From contig FODP01000007.1 of assembly GCA_900110395.1 (NCBI GenBank), positions 62,001-126,000 on the forward strand: a DNA stretch of 64,000 nt, written 5' to 3'. The position numbers were made by a program, and so were the translations under genes. The DNA comes from Rhodospirillales bacterium URHD0017. GTDB taxonomy: Bacteria; Pseudomonadota; Alphaproteobacteria; Reyranellales; Reyranellaceae. This document shows, in pieces, positions 27,371-35,815 of the stretch; positions within the stretch are counted from its first letter, which is position 1, and every line of letters starts with the position of its first letter. Below the pieces are notes generated by a model. It had not been told where the DNA came from. It did no database searches and saw only the letters and a list, made by a program, of their open reading frames with translations.

Positions 27371-28318
27371 CTAGAGGGCGGGCTTGCCGATGCCCCCGCG
27401 GGCGCGGCGCGCCAGATAGACCTGCAAATGAGCATAGGCCATGCGCAGGTTGGGCGTGGCGATGCCCGCCTTCTTCGCGCGGGCGATCATGTCGCCGACG
27501 ATGTGGTCGGCCTCGACCATTGAAGCCTTCTCAAGGTCGTGCAGCATCGAGGCGGCAAAGCGCGAGCCCTTCTGCGTGAGATAGCCGGCGACGGTCTGCA
27601 TGCCCTTCTCGCCGGGATCGCCGCCCGCCGAGGCCGCGACCTTGCGGCACTCCTCGACGGTCTCGAGCATGATCGCCTGGCCTTCGCCCGCCTCGAGGAT
27701 GTCGCCCACCGTGCCGCGCATCAGGCACGACATCGCCGCCAGCGAACACAGCATGATCCATTTGTCCCAGAGATCCTGGACGATGTTCTTGTGCAGGCCG
27801 CCATCGATGCCGCTCTTCTTGATCGCGGCGTCGAGCTCGACCAGCGCGGCGCGCGCAGGCCCAGAACCGCGCTCGCCGAAGGAGATGGCGGCGAACGGGC
27901 TGGTGTGCAGGATCGCCCCGTCGGGCGACAGCGTCACACCGACGCGCGCCAAGCCACCCACGACCTTGGCGTCGCCAAACGTCGCCGCCAGAACATCGAT
28001 GTGGCGCATGCCGTTCAGCAGCGGCACGACGGTGGTGGCGGCGCCGACCGCCGGGGCGATGGCCTCGATCGCCGAATCGAGATCGTAGGCCTTGCAGGTC
28101 AGCAGCACGACGTCGTACGGCCCGCCTTCGCTGCCCTTGAGGACAGTCTTCACCTTCTGCGTGATGTCGCCCTTGGTGCTCTTGATCACCAGGCCGTCGC
28201 GCTCGAGCCGCTCGCGCCGCGGCGCACGGACCAGGAAGGTGACGTCGGCGCCGCTCTGCTGCAGGCGCCCTCCGACATAGCCGCCGATCGAGCCGGCACC
28301 CAGGATCAGAACCTTCAT
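27371..28318 (-). CDS. 2-dehydropantoate 2-reductase family protein (PanE paralogue 1)
   Basis: The product is 315 residues. The N-terminal Rossmann fold shows LILGAGSIGGYVGGRL, and the strand-end LLTCKAYDLDSAI carries the family lysine in TCKA. The NGMRH segment (usual NG), the LWDKWIML helix and a C-terminal all-helical domain complete the fold. Canonical PanE reduces ketopantoate with NADPH in pantothenate synthesis, but this family has many members with other 2-oxo-acid substrates. Its ATG overlaps the stop of the upstream paralogue (ATGA), making a three-gene operon with the HAD nucleotidase. Having two copies side by side makes a housekeeping role for both unlikely. Confidence 0.85.
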   Translation of the reverse strand: MKVLILGAGSIGGYVGGRLQQSGADVTFLVRAPRRERLERDGLVIKSTKGDITQKVKTVLKGSEGGPYDVVLLTCKAYDLDSAIEAIAPAVGAATTVVPLLNGMRHIDVLAATFGDAKVVGGLARVGVTLSPDGAILHTSPFAAISFGERGSGPARAALVELDAAIKKSGIDGGLHKNIVQDLWDKWIMLCSLAAMSCLMRGTVGDILEAGEGQAIMLETVEECRKVAASAGGDPGEKGMQTVAGYLTQKGSRFAASMLHDLEKASMVEADHIVGDMIARAKKAGIATPNLRMAYAHLQVYLARRARGGIGKPAL

Positions 28319-29247
28319 TTCAATCCACTCCGGGCGCGGCGCGCCTCATAGGCTTGCAGATGGGCATAGGCGAAGCGCAGGTTGGGCGCGCTGAGCCCGG
28401 CCTTGCGGGCGCGCATCAGCATGTCGCCCACGATCGATCGGGCCTCCACGGCGCCGCCTTTCTCCATGTCGCCCAGGATCGAGGCCACGGACTTTCCACC
28501 CGGCTGCGTCAGGCCGGTCTCGATGCCCGACCGCACCTTGTCGCTGGGCGCATGCCCCGCGGCCGCGGCAACGCGGCAGCATTCTTCCAGGGTCTCGCGC
28601 ATCAGGGCCGCGCCATCCTCGGCGGCGACGATGTCGCCCACCGTGCCGCGCATGGCCGCGCACATCGAAGCGATGGTGCCCAGCATCACCCACTTGTCCC
28701 ACAGATCCTGGTTGATGTCGGGGTTGATACCGCCATCGATGCCGGCCTTCTTGCAGGCCGCGTCGAGCTCGACCAGCGTCTTGCGCACGGTCTTGCCGTC
28801 GCGCTCGCCGAACGAGACGCCCGAGGCACCGCTGTGCAGGATCTCGCCGTTGGGGCCCAGCATGCCGGAGATGCGCGCCAGGCCGCCGGCGACGCGAGCT
28901 GCGCCGAAGCGGGCATCCAGCGCGGCGAAATGGGCGTGGCCGTTCAGCATGGGAACGATGGTCGTGTCGGGCCCGACCGCAGGCGCGATGGAGTCCATCG
29001 CCGAGTCGAGGTCATAGCCCTTGCAAGCCAGGATCACGACATCGTACGGGCCGCCTTCGGCGCCGCTCGTCACCACCTTGACCGGCACGGTGAAGTCGCC
29101 CTTGGGACTCTTCACCACCAGACCGCTACGCCGCACCAGCTCGGCGCGCTTCTCGCGCAGCAGGAAGGTGGTGTCGATGCCCGCCTGTGTCAGGCGCGCA
29201 CCCCAATAGCCGCCGACCGCGCCGGCGCCCAGGATCAGGATCTTCAC
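28315..29247 (-). CDS. 2-dehydropantoate 2-reductase family protein (PanE paralogue 2)
   Basis: The 310-residue product starts at GTG 29247, which overlaps the stop of the HAD gene (GTGA). It is clearly homologous to its neighbour (LILGAGAVGGYWGARL, LACKGYDLDSAMDSIAPAVG, LWDKWVML, MRGTVGDIV, NLRFAYAHLQAYEARRAR) but diverged enough to suggest an old duplication. The TCKA lysine is kept as ACKG. It is expected to bind NADPH and reduce a 2-oxo acid. Alternative: one paralogue is PanE and the other has a changed substrate; nothing in the sequence decides which. Confidence 0.85.
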   Translation of the reverse strand: MKILILGAGAVGGYWGARLTQAGIDTTFLLREKRAELVRRSGLVVKSPKGDFTVPVKVVTSGAEGGPYDVVILACKGYDLDSAMDSIAPAVGPDTTIVPMLNGHAHFAALDARFGAARVAGGLARISGMLGPNGEILHSGASGVSFGERDGKTVRKTLVELDAACKKAGIDGGINPDINQDLWDKWVMLGTIASMCAAMRGTVGDIVAAEDGAALMRETLEECCRVAAAAGHAPSDKVRSGIETGLTQPGGKSVASILGDMEKGGAVEARSIVGDMLMRARKAGLSAPNLRFAYAHLQAYEARRARSGLK

Positions 29248-29924
29248 TTCTGGATTTTCCTTTCGGCGATCCACTCGGCGAGCCAGGTGGCGAGATCGTC
29301 GGTCTCGTGGTGGATGTGGCTGAGATCGAGGTCGCCGGCGCGCTTCACGCTCTCTTCGGTGCGGATCCACACCGTGCGCATGCCCATGTCGCCGGCGGGC
29401 TTGAGGTTGACGGCGATATCGTCGGCCATGCAGGCGCGCGTCGGATCGACGCCGTGCTTCACGATAAGCTTCTCGTAGATCTGCTTGTGCGGCTTCGGCC
29501 AATAGTCGCCGGCGGCGATGTCGAAGATCGCCTCGAAGTGGTGCGCCACGCCCAGCCGCTCCATGACGCGCTCGGCATGCGGCACGTCGCCCGCGGTGAA
29601 GATGATCTTGCGGCCGGGCAGCGCCCTGAGCGACGCCTCGAGCGCCGGACTGGCCTCGACCGGCGAGTAGTCGATGTCGTGCACGAAATCGAGGAAATGC
29701 GTGGGGTCGACGCCGTGCAGGGTCATCATGCCGCGCAAGGAGGTGCCGTGCTCTCGCCAGTACTGTTTCTGCACGCGCCGCGCCTCCTCGGCATCGACCT
29801 TGAGCAGGTCGGCGACATAGCGGCCGATGCGCACGTCGATCTGGGCGAACAGGTTGCAGCGCGCCGGATAGAGCGTGTTGTCGAGGTCGAACAGCCAGAC
29901 GTCGGGGTCGTGTTTTGGTGGCAT
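29244..29924 (-). CDS. HAD-family pyrimidine 5'-nucleotidase
   Basis: The 226-residue product opens with the HAD nucleophile motif VWLFDLDNTLYPA, the usual start of SDT1/pyrimidine 5'-nucleotidase-like phosphatases. Motif II is IIFTAGD and motif III/IV lies around GDYWPKPHKQIYEKL ... CMADDIAVNLKPAGDMGM. The helical cap follows motif I (RIGRYVADLLKVDAEEARRVQKQY). The enzyme would remove phosphate from nucleoside monophosphates or similar small molecules. It is first in an operon with two PanE-like reductases through 4-base overlaps, so its physiological substrate may lie in a salvage or coenzyme route; that is inference. Confidence 0.85.
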   Translation of the reverse strand: MPPKHDPDVWLFDLDNTLYPARCNLFAQIDVRIGRYVADLLKVDAEEARRVQKQYWREHGTSLRGMMTLHGVDPTHFLDFVHDIDYSPVEASPALEASLRALPGRKIIFTAGDVPHAERVMERLGVAHHFEAIFDIAAGDYWPKPHKQIYEKLIVKHGVDPTRACMADDIAVNLKPAGDMGMRTVWIRTEESVKRAGDLDLSHIHHETDDLATWLAEWIAERKIQK

Positions 29925-29984
29925 TGTTGATGGATTAGCCGCCGTCCGTGCGCTTGTCGAGCCGAGGGCTTATAAGGGCTGCCA

Positions 29985-31085
29985 ATGGATCTTTTGACGA
30001 TCACCCTTCTAGCCATTGTCGTGCTGCTGGGCGTGGCACTGGCCGTCATCCTGCTGCGCCAGGGCGAGTCTCGGCAGGACAGAGGGCGCGATGCGGAGCA
30101 GATGCGCCAGCAGCTCGCTTTGGCGATGAGCCAGCAGGCCGAGACCGTGCAGCGGGTCGAGCGTTCGCTGCGCGAGCAGGAGCAGGCGCTTGCCAAGGCG
30201 GTCGGCGAGCGGCTCGACCGCACCGAGAAGGCGACCGGCCAGATCGTCACCGACCTGCGCGAGCGGCTGGTGCGCATCGACGAGGCGCAGAAGAAGATCG
30301 GCGATCTCTCGACCCAGGTCGTCAGCCTGCAGGAGGTGCTCTCCAACAAGCAGGCGCGCGGCGCCTTTGGCGAGGTCCAGCTCAACGACCTGGTGCAGAG
30401 CGCCCTGCCGCCGCAGGCCTACGCGTTCCAGCACACGCTCTCCTCGGGAGCGCGCGCCGACTGCGTGCTCCACCTGCCCAATCCGCCGGGCTCGATCGCC
30501 ATCGACGCCAAGTTCCCCTTGGAAAGCTACAGCGCACTGCGGGCCGTGCCGGCGGGCGATGCGCCGGCGCTGCTGGTGGCGCAGCGCGCCTTCCAGCAGG
30601 CCATCCGCAAGCACATCGGCGATATCCGCGACAAGTACATCGTGGCCGGCGAGACCGCCGAATCGGCGCTGATGTTCCTGCCGTCCGAAGCGGTCTATGC
30701 CGAGCTGCACGCCAACTTCACCGGCCTGGTCGAGGAAAGCTACCGCGCCCGCGTCTGGATCGTGTCGCCCACGACCATGATGGCCACCCTCAACACCGTG
30801 CGCGCCGTGCTGAAGGACGTGCGCATGCGCGAGCAGGCCGGCGAGATCCAGAAGACGGTCGGCCTGCTCCTGGAAGACGTGAAGCGGCTCGACGATCGCG
30901 TCGATAGGCTGAAGACGCACTTCGCCCAGACCGAGAAGGACCTGCGCGACATCGATACGTCGGCCGACCGCATCACCAAGCGCGGCCAGCGCATTCTCGA
31001 CGTCGACCTCGGCGAGGAGCCGGAGCTGCCCAAGCCTCGGGAAGAAGCACTCCCCTTCACGGAGAACGGAAAGGCGAGAAAGTAG
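29985..31085 (+). CDS. rmuC: DNA recombination protein RmuC
   Basis: The 366-residue product has one N-terminal transmembrane helix (LLTITLLAIVVLLGVALAVILL), a long coiled coil (about residues 25-115) and the RmuC nuclease-like domain: LSNKQARGAFGEVQLNDLV, IAIDAKFPLESY, ESALMFLPSEAVYAELH, WIVSPTTMMATLNTVR. RmuC limits inversions at short inverted repeats in E. coli, and its PD-(D/E)xK-like core (DAKFPLE) is visible. It is transcribed away from the HAD gene across a 60-base gap. A long palindromic repeat lies just after the stop. Confidence 0.93.
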   Translation: MDLLTITLLAIVVLLGVALAVILLRQGESRQDRGRDAEQMRQQLALAMSQQAETVQRVERSLREQEQALAKAVGERLDRTEKATGQIVTDLRERLVRIDEAQKKIGDLSTQVVSLQEVLSNKQARGAFGEVQLNDLVQSALPPQAYAFQHTLSSGARADCVLHLPNPPGSIAIDAKFPLESYSALRAVPAGDAPALLVAQRAFQQAIRKHIGDIRDKYIVAGETAESALMFLPSEAVYAELHANFTGLVEESYRARVWIVSPTTMMATLNTVRAVLKDVRMREQAGEIQKTVGLLLEDVKRLDDRVDRLKTHFAQTEKDLRDIDTSADRITKRGQRILDVDLGEEPELPKPREEALPFTENGKARK

Positions 31086-31100
31086 GCAGCAGCGTCTTGC

Positions 31101-31156
31101 CGGAGCGCGGACCTCCAGGTCCGCAATCATGAGCGGACCTGGAGGTCCGCGCTCCG
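31101..31156. repeat. Palindromic intergenic element, CTCCAG family, copy C
   Basis: Perfectly complementary 24-base arms (31101-31124 and 31133-31156) are separated by 8 bases. Each arm folds as GCGGACCT-CC-AGGTCCGC or its complement. The sequence TTGC precedes the left arm, as in other copies. It fills the space between convergent rmuC and htpX and could terminate both. Confidence 0.85.
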
Positions 31157-31160
31157 ATGA

Positions 31161-32102
31161 TCAGCCCCAGGGACCGCGGCGAGGCGCCTGCGGCGCAGGA
31201 TTGGCCCACGGACCATTCGGCGACATCTGCGGCCGCGCCGGCGCGCGCGCCGGGATCCCGCCGGCCATCGCCTCGAGGCGCGCGATGCGTTCCTCCATCG
31301 GCGGATGGGTCGAGAACAGGCCGCGCAGGCCGCCGGCCGACAACGGGTTGGCGATGTAGAGATGCGCCGTCGCCGGGTTGGCCTCGGCCACCTGGTTGGG
31401 GATCTGCTGCGTGCCGGCGTGCAGCTTGGCGAGCGCCGAGGCGAGCCACAGCGGCTGGCCGGAGATCTCGGCACCCGCGCGGTCGGCCTCGTACTCGCGG
31501 CTGCGGCTGATCGCCATCTGCACCAGCGAGGCGGCGAGCGGCGCCAGGATCATCATGGCGATGGCGGCGATCGGGTTCATCATCGGCCGGCCGTTCTCGT
31601 CGCGGCCGCCGCCCATCAGGCCGCCGAAGCTGGCCAGCATGCCGATGGCGCCCGACAGGGTCGCGGCGATGGTCATGGTGAGCGTGTCGCGGTGGCGGAC
31701 ATGGCTCAGCTCATGCGCCATCACGCCGGTGATCTCCTCGCGGCTCAGGTGGCGCAGCAGGCCGGTCGTTGCGGCGACGGCAGCGTGCTCGGGATCGCGG
31801 CCGGTGGCGAAGGCGTTGGGTTGCTCCTCGTCAATGATGTAGACGCGCGGCATGGGCAGGCCGCCCTTCTGGGCGAGGTCCTGCACGATGCCGAAGAGCT
31901 CGGGCGCGTCGTTGGGCCCGATCTCCTGCGCGTTGCTCATGCGCAGCACCATCTTGTCCGAGTTCCAGTAGGCGAACAGGTTCATGCCCAGCGCCACGAC
32001 GAACGCCAGGATGAGGCCGGCCTGGCCACCCAGGAGATAGCCGACGGCCAGGAAAAAGCCGGTCAGGGCAGCCAGGAGAAGGGCGGTGCGAAAGTAGTTC
32101 AT
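31161..32102 (-). CDS. htpX: Membrane metalloprotease HtpX
   Basis: The 313-residue product is an M48 zinc protease for quality control of inner-membrane proteins. Two N-terminal transmembrane helices (about 5-45) precede the catalytic HELSH motif (H130, E131, H134). The third ligand is in SREYEAD (E203). Two further hydrophobic segments flank the [11 protein letters not shown] region. The C-terminus is Pro-rich, as in alphaproteobacterial homologues ([11 protein letters not shown]). The gene is convergent with rmuC and divergent from the SDHAF4-like gene. No CpxR-type or heat-shock promoter could be recognised by eye. Confidence 0.95.
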   Translation of the reverse strand: MNYFRTALLLAALTGFFLAVGYLLGGQAGLILAFVVALGMNLFAYWNSDKMVLRMSNAQEIGPNDAPELFGIVQDLAQKGGLPMPRVYIIDEEQPNAFATGRDPEHAAVAATTGLLRHLSREEITGVMAHELSHVRHRDTLTMTIAATLSGAIGMLASFGGLMGGGRDENGRPMMNPIAAIAMMILAPLAASLVQMAISRSREYEADRAGAEISGQPLWLASALAKLHAGTQQIPNQVAEANPATAHLYIANPLSAGGLRGLFSTHPPMEERIARLEAMAGGIPARAPARPQMSPNGPWANPAPQAPRRGPWG

Positions 32103-32161
32103 GGCCGGAAAGATGGTCAGCGACTGTGGCGAATCAAGGCAGGGGGCGGCATCATGCGGCC

Positions 32162-32326
32162 ATGACCGATATCAAGAAGACCGAGGCCGAAAAGGCCAAA
32201 GCCGAGCCCGAAAAGCCCGTTCCGCCCGCCCCGCCCAAGAAGGTCGAGGAGATCGGCGGACCGCCCGGTCCCGAGCCGACCCGCTACGGCGACTGGCAGT
32301 TCAACGGCAAGGTGACGGACTTCTAG
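32162..32326 (+). CDS. SDHAF4-like small protein (DUF1674)
   Basis: The 54-residue product has a Lys/Glu/Pro-rich N-terminal half and a C-terminal block [16 protein letters not shown] followed by a short tail ending VTDF, the diagnostic signature of DUF1674/SDHAF4. In mitochondria SDHAF4 binds flavinylated SdhA and helps assemble succinate dehydrogenase; bacterial members are presumed to do the same. It starts at ATG 32162 and ends two bases before the FAD-oxidase ATG. No sdh genes are in this window. Confidence 0.88.
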   Translation: MTDIKKTEAEKAKAEPEKPVPPAPPKKVEEIGGPPGPEPTRYGDWQFNGKVTDF

Positions 32327-32328
32327 CC

Positions 32329-33660
32329 ATGGTGCCCGGTAAAGAAATCTTCCATCCCGACTTCAAGGCGGCTCCCTGGTGGTGGGAGGCGTGGACGCCC
32401 AACAACGCGCTGTCGCAGGACCCGCCGGCGAAAGCCGACGTCGTGATCGTGGGTGCGGGTTACGGCGGCCTGTCGACGGCGCTCGAGCTGCGCCGCAACG
32501 GCGTCGGCGCCGTCGTGCTGGAGCGTGGCGACTTCGGCATCGGCGCCTCGACGCGCAACGGCGGCATGATCTCGGGCGGCACCAACCTCGGCAAGGGACT
32601 GGGCGGCAAGAGCCCGATCGCCGAGGAGTTCGAGCGCAAGAAGGCCGAGCTGATGGGCGCCGGCGCGGACTCGCTCACCGTGCTGGAAGACATCATCGCC
32701 CGCGAGAAGATCGAGTGCGGCCTGCATCGCAACGGCCGTTTCGTCGGCGCCTGGACGCCGCGCCATTACGACGACCTCGCGAGCAAGGTCGAGATCTACA
32801 ACAAGTACGCCGACGCCGGCTCGAGCATGGTGCCGCGCGAGCGTCAGCGCGAGTTCATCGCGTCGGACTACTACTATGGCGGCATGCATGCGACGCGCGC
32901 CGGGCACCTGCATCCCGCGCTCTACTACAAGGGCCTGCTGGAAGCGGCCCATCGCGCCGGCGCCATCCTGTGCGCCAGGGTCGAGGCCGAGCGCACCGAG
33001 AAGACGGCGACCGGCTGGCGCGTGCTGACCGCCAAGGGCCCGATCGAAGCCAAGGAGGTCGTGGTCGCGACCAACGGCTATACCGGCGATCTCACGCCGC
33101 GGCTGAAGCGGCGCGTCGTGCCGGTGGCGAGCCACATCATCGCCACCGAGGACCTGCCCGAGCCGGCCGACAAGATGCTGATCCCCGGCATGCGCGCCAT
33201 CGGCGACACCAAGCGGGTGCTGACCTATTACCGGCCCTCGCCCGACGGCAAGCGGCTGATCTTCGGCGGCCGGGCGCGCTTCACGGCGGCGCCGCCGGAA
33301 GTGAGCGCGCCGGCGCTCTACCAGTACATGACCGATCGCTTCCCGCAGCTCAAAGGCATCCGCATCACCCATGCCTGGACGGGCAACGTCGCCTTCGCCC
33401 TCGACTACATGCCGCACATGGGCATGGACCAGGGGCTGCACTATCTGCTCGCCTGCAACGGCAACGGCGTGGCCATGATGACCTATCTCGGGACGCAGAC
33501 CGCCAAGAAGATCGCCGGCGGCAGCAACGCCCCGGTCAATCCGCTGGACGGCCGCGATTTCCCCGAGCACGCGCTCTACAACGGCGAGCCGTGGTTCCTG
33601 CCCATGATCGGCGCCTGGTATCGCACGCGCGACTGGATCGACCGCCGCCTGGCTGCTTAA
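32329..33660 (+). CDS. FAD-dependent amine/amino-acid oxidoreductase (DAO fold)
   Basis: The 443-residue product has an N-terminal extension with PWWWEAWTP, typical of the gamma-glutamylputrescine oxidase-like branch. The FAD-binding motif is VVIVGAGYGGLSTALELRRNG, followed by VLERGDFGIGASTRNGGMISGG, where the S-x-R-N-G-G motif is typical of DAO enzymes. The substrate cap and the C-terminal FAD segment (ACNGNGVAMMTYLG) are intact. It probably oxidises a secondary amine or N-alkyl amino acid to an imine with release of hydrogen peroxide. Threonine dehydratase follows 12 bases downstream, suggesting an amino-acid catabolic operon. Confidence 0.88.
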   Translation: MVPGKEIFHPDFKAAPWWWEAWTPNNALSQDPPAKADVVIVGAGYGGLSTALELRRNGVGAVVLERGDFGIGASTRNGGMISGGTNLGKGLGGKSPIAEEFERKKAELMGAGADSLTVLEDIIAREKIECGLHRNGRFVGAWTPRHYDDLASKVEIYNKYADAGSSMVPRERQREFIASDYYYGGMHATRAGHLHPALYYKGLLEAAHRAGAILCARVEAERTEKTATGWRVLTAKGPIEAKEVVVATNGYTGDLTPRLKRRVVPVASHIIATEDLPEPADKMLIPGMRAIGDTKRVLTYYRPSPDGKRLIFGGRARFTAAPPEVSAPALYQYMTDRFPQLKGIRITHAWTGNVAFALDYMPHMGMDQGLHYLLACNGNGVAMMTYLGTQTAKKIAGGSNAPVNPLDGRDFPEHALYNGEPWFLPMIGAWYRTRDWIDRRLAA

Positions 33661-33672
33661 GAGGGCGGCGTG

Positions 33673-34896
33673 ATGCAGAAGCTTCCCGTCACCCTCGAGG
33701 ACGTCGAGCACGCCGCCGCGCGCATCGGCGATGCCGTGGTACACACGCCCTGCCTGCGCAGCGAGACCCTGTCGCGCATCGCCAAGGCCGACGTCTGGGT
33801 GAAGTTCGAGAACCTGCAGTTCACCGCGTCGTTCAAGGAGCGCGGGGCGCTCAACACGCTGCTGCAGCTCACCGAGGCGGAGAAGAAGCGCGGCGTGATC
33901 GCCATGTCGGCCGGCAACCATGCCCAGGGCGTGGCCTATCACGCGGGCCGCCTCGGCATCCCGGCCACCATCGTCATGCCGTCCTTCACGCCCAACACCA
34001 AGGTCGAGCATACGCGGGCCCACGGCGCGCGCGTCGTCCTGCACGGCGACACGCTCGCCGAGGCGGCGACGGAGGCGCATCGCCTGGCCGACGCGGAAAA
34101 GCTCTCCTTCGTCCATCCCTATGACGATGCGCGCATCATCGCGGGCCAGGGCACGATTGCGCTGGAGATGCTGCAGGATGCACCCGAGATCGACACGATC
34201 GTGGCGCCGGTGGGCGGCGGCGGCATGATCGCGGGCTGCGCCGTGGCGGCGCGCGGGCTGAAACCCGACATCAAGGTGATCGGCGTCGAGACCACGAGCT
34301 TCTCGGCCATGCACCAGCTCCTCGCCGGCGAGGAAGTGACGGCAGGCGGCGACACCATCGCCGAGGGCATCGCGGTGCGCGACATCGGCAAGACGTCGCT
34401 TGCCATCGCCAAGGCCCTGCTCGACCAGGTGCTGACGGTCGACGAGGTGGCGATCGAGCGCGCCATCGCGCTGTTCCTCGAGGTCGAGAAGACGGTGGCC
34501 GAGGGTGCGGGCGCCGCGGGCCTCGCGGCCCTGCTCTCCCATCCGCAACATTTCGTCGGCCGCAAGGTCGGCCTGGTGCTGTCGGGCGGCAACATCGACA
34601 CACGCCTGCTCGCCTCGGTGCTGCTGCGCGGCCTGGTGCGCGACGGCCGCATCGTGCGGCTGCGGCTGATGATCGGCGACCTGCCCGGCCAGCTCGCTCG
34701 CGTCGCCGGCCTGATCGGCAAGGCGGGCGGCAACATCGTCGAAGTGCAGCACCAGCGGCTGTTCGGCGCCGTGGTGGCCAAGCGGACCGAGCTCGACGTC
34801 ACGGTGGAGACGCGCGGCCGCGACCATGCCCGTGAGCTGGTGGCGGCGCTGTCGGCCGAGGGCTTCAAGGTGCGGGTCCTGGAGGGGGCCGATTGA
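33673..34896 (+). CDS. ilvA: Threonine ammonia-lyase with ACT domain
   Basis: The 407-residue product deaminates threonine (or serine) to 2-oxobutyrate. The PLP lysine is K55 in TASFKERGA, the SAGNHAQGVA loop binds substrate, and GGGGMIAG is the phosphate-binding loop. The C-terminal ~75 residues form one ACT domain (LRLMIGDLPGQLARVAGLIGK), as in the catabolic or single-ACT class rather than long biosynthetic IlvA. ATG 33673 is preferred over the adjacent GTG 33670 because GAGGG sits seven bases before it. It follows the FAD oxidase closely and abuts a truncated epimerase remnant. Confidence 0.92.
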   Translation: MQKLPVTLEDVEHAAARIGDAVVHTPCLRSETLSRIAKADVWVKFENLQFTASFKERGALNTLLQLTEAEKKRGVIAMSAGNHAQGVAYHAGRLGIPATIVMPSFTPNTKVEHTRAHGARVVLHGDTLAEAATEAHRLADAEKLSFVHPYDDARIIAGQGTIALEMLQDAPEIDTIVAPVGGGGMIAGCAVAARGLKPDIKVIGVETTSFSAMHQLLAGEEVTAGGDTIAEGIAVRDIGKTSLAIAKALLDQVLTVDEVAIERAIALFLEVEKTVAEGAGAAGLAALLSHPQHFVGRKVGLVLSGGNIDTRLLASVLLRGLVRDGRIVRLRLMIGDLPGQLARVAGLIGKAGGNIVEVQHQRLFGAVVAKRTELDVTVETRGRDHARELVAALSAEGFKVRVLEGAD

Positions 34897-34899
34897 TCG

Positions 34900-35082
34900 T
34901 CACCACAGGTCGGGTTTGGCGACCATCAGCAGGAAGATGGCGAAGGCCTCGACCGCGGGAAACCTGCGACGCATGGGTTGCGGATTGCGGACGGCTGCGA
35001 CGACCTCGTGGTTTCGTGCCCAAAGTCCGGCCAGCAACTGACTTCCGATGAAACCATTTGCGCCGGTCAACAATATCCGCAC
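34900..35082 (-). pseudogene. N-terminal remnant of an NAD-dependent epimerase/SDR protein
   Basis: Only 60 codons remain. Residues 1-40 carry an intact Rossmann nucleotide loop (MRILLTGANGFIGSQLL) and a continuation typical of YbjT-like proteins (HEVVAAVRNP ... RRRFPAVEA). The frame then runs into unrelated hydrophobic sequence and stops three bases from the ilvA stop codon. Normal family members are about 300-450 residues, so most of the gene is missing. I read this as the surviving 5' end after a deletion or rearrangement. A short functional peptide is unlikely but not excluded. Confidence 0.65.
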
Positions 35083-35086
35083 GTTG

Positions 35087-35479
35087 CTACAATGCTCGCT
35101 TGAGATCGGTCAGTGTGAAATCATTGCCCTTGAAGAGCAGGGGCAAGTCGAGCGTCTTTGCCAGCCCATAGGCGCAGCAGTCGCCAAAGTTCAGGGCGGC
35201 GCGATGCCGACCCCTGCCGTAGCGGCGGAAGGCGTCTCGAGCTGCCTGGATGTGACCTGCTTCGAAAGCGACGACCTGCAAGGCCAGGTTGGCCACGATC
35301 CTGTCCAGCTCGCGGCAGCCGGCCTCCCCATTGCGCACCTCGGCAATCATCGACGCTTCGAGCAGATTAGGCGCGCCGATGCACGGACTGTCGGCCGCCA
35401 CGACGGCCCCGGCAAACGATGCCTTCTCGGCCTCGTCGAAATAGATTGCAAGGAGGGCGGAACTGTCGACAACGATCAA
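35087..35479 (-). CDS. vapC: VapC-family PIN-domain toxin
   Basis: The 130-residue product is a PIN-domain ribonuclease. The four expected acidic residues are present: D5 (IVVDSSALLAI), E41 (NLLEASMIAE), D100 (LNFGDCCAYGLA) and D120 (FKGNDFTLTD). The target is probably a structured RNA such as tRNA or rRNA, as for other VapC toxins. Its ATG overlaps the antitoxin stop by four bases (ATGA), the normal order and coupling of a type II toxin-antitoxin pair. The catalytic residues look intact, so the toxin is probably active. Confidence 0.93.
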   Translation of the reverse strand: MIVVDSSALLAIYFDEAEKASFAGAVVAADSPCIGAPNLLEASMIAEVRNGEAGCRELDRIVANLALQVVAFEAGHIQAARDAFRRYGRGRHRAALNFGDCCAYGLAKTLDLPLLFKGNDFTLTDLKRAL

Positions 35480-35730
35480 TCGTAGGTGCCCTGGTCGTTG
35501 TAGCCAAGGATCTCGTCCTCGCTGGCCGTCGACAAGACGGGCAACGCTTTGACGCGCTTCACGATCTCATCGATCTTGCGCAGCCTTCTCTCACGGTCCT
35601 TTTTGGCGTCGATTTCCTTGAGCTTGCCATCCGCCAGCTCAATGACGGTCGCCGTCATGCTCTTGCCGAGCAAGCGCGATACCCGCCGCAGCTTGCGCTC
35701 GGCCTCGGTGCTCTTGATGCTGACGCCCAT
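35476..35730 (-). CDS. vapB: VapB-type antitoxin (PSK/Rv0623-like)
   Basis: The 84-residue product begins MGVSIKSTEAERKLRRVSRLLGKSMTATV, a ribbon-helix-helix-like DNA-binding N-terminus of the Rv0623 class, followed by a charged helical region and a C-terminal tail that would wrap the toxin. AGGA lies about seven bases before ATG 35730. It should neutralise the VapC toxin and repress their shared promoter. The upstream region is unusually AT-rich and contains a TCTAGA dyad that may be its operator. Confidence 0.9.
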   Translation of the reverse strand: MGVSIKSTEAERKLRRVSRLLGKSMTATVIELADGKLKEIDAKKDRERRLRKIDEIVKRVKALPVLSTASEDEILGYNDQGTYD

Positions 35731-35744
35731 ACAACGGTCCTGTG

Positions 35745-35785
35745 TCTAGAATTTGAAATATAATCTAGAAAATGGGCTCTTACAA
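35745..35785 (-). promoter_or_regulatory. vapBC promoter with candidate TCTAGA dyad operator
   Basis: On the minus strand TTGTAA (plus 35780-35785) and TATATT (plus 35757-35762) are spaced by 17 bases, a good sigma-70-type promoter. Two TCTAGA hexamers (35745-35750 and 35764-35769) flank the -10 element and form an imperfect dyad, fitting autoregulation by the VapBC complex. This AT-rich patch contrasts with its GC-rich surroundings. Confidence 0.6.
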
Positions 35786-35815
35786 CGCACCGCGGCGAGG
35801 GCTATAGAGCCCGCC

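Noticed and set aside
32323-34827. Long antisense frame over the FAD oxidase and threonine dehydratase genes
   Set aside because: No recognisable domain and strongly biased composition; both plus-strand genes carry intact catalytic motifs.
35759-35764. Perfect TATAAT on the plus strand as a purH promoter
   Set aside because: No -35 element at 16-18 bases upstream; the same AT-rich patch fits a minus-strand vapBC promoter better.
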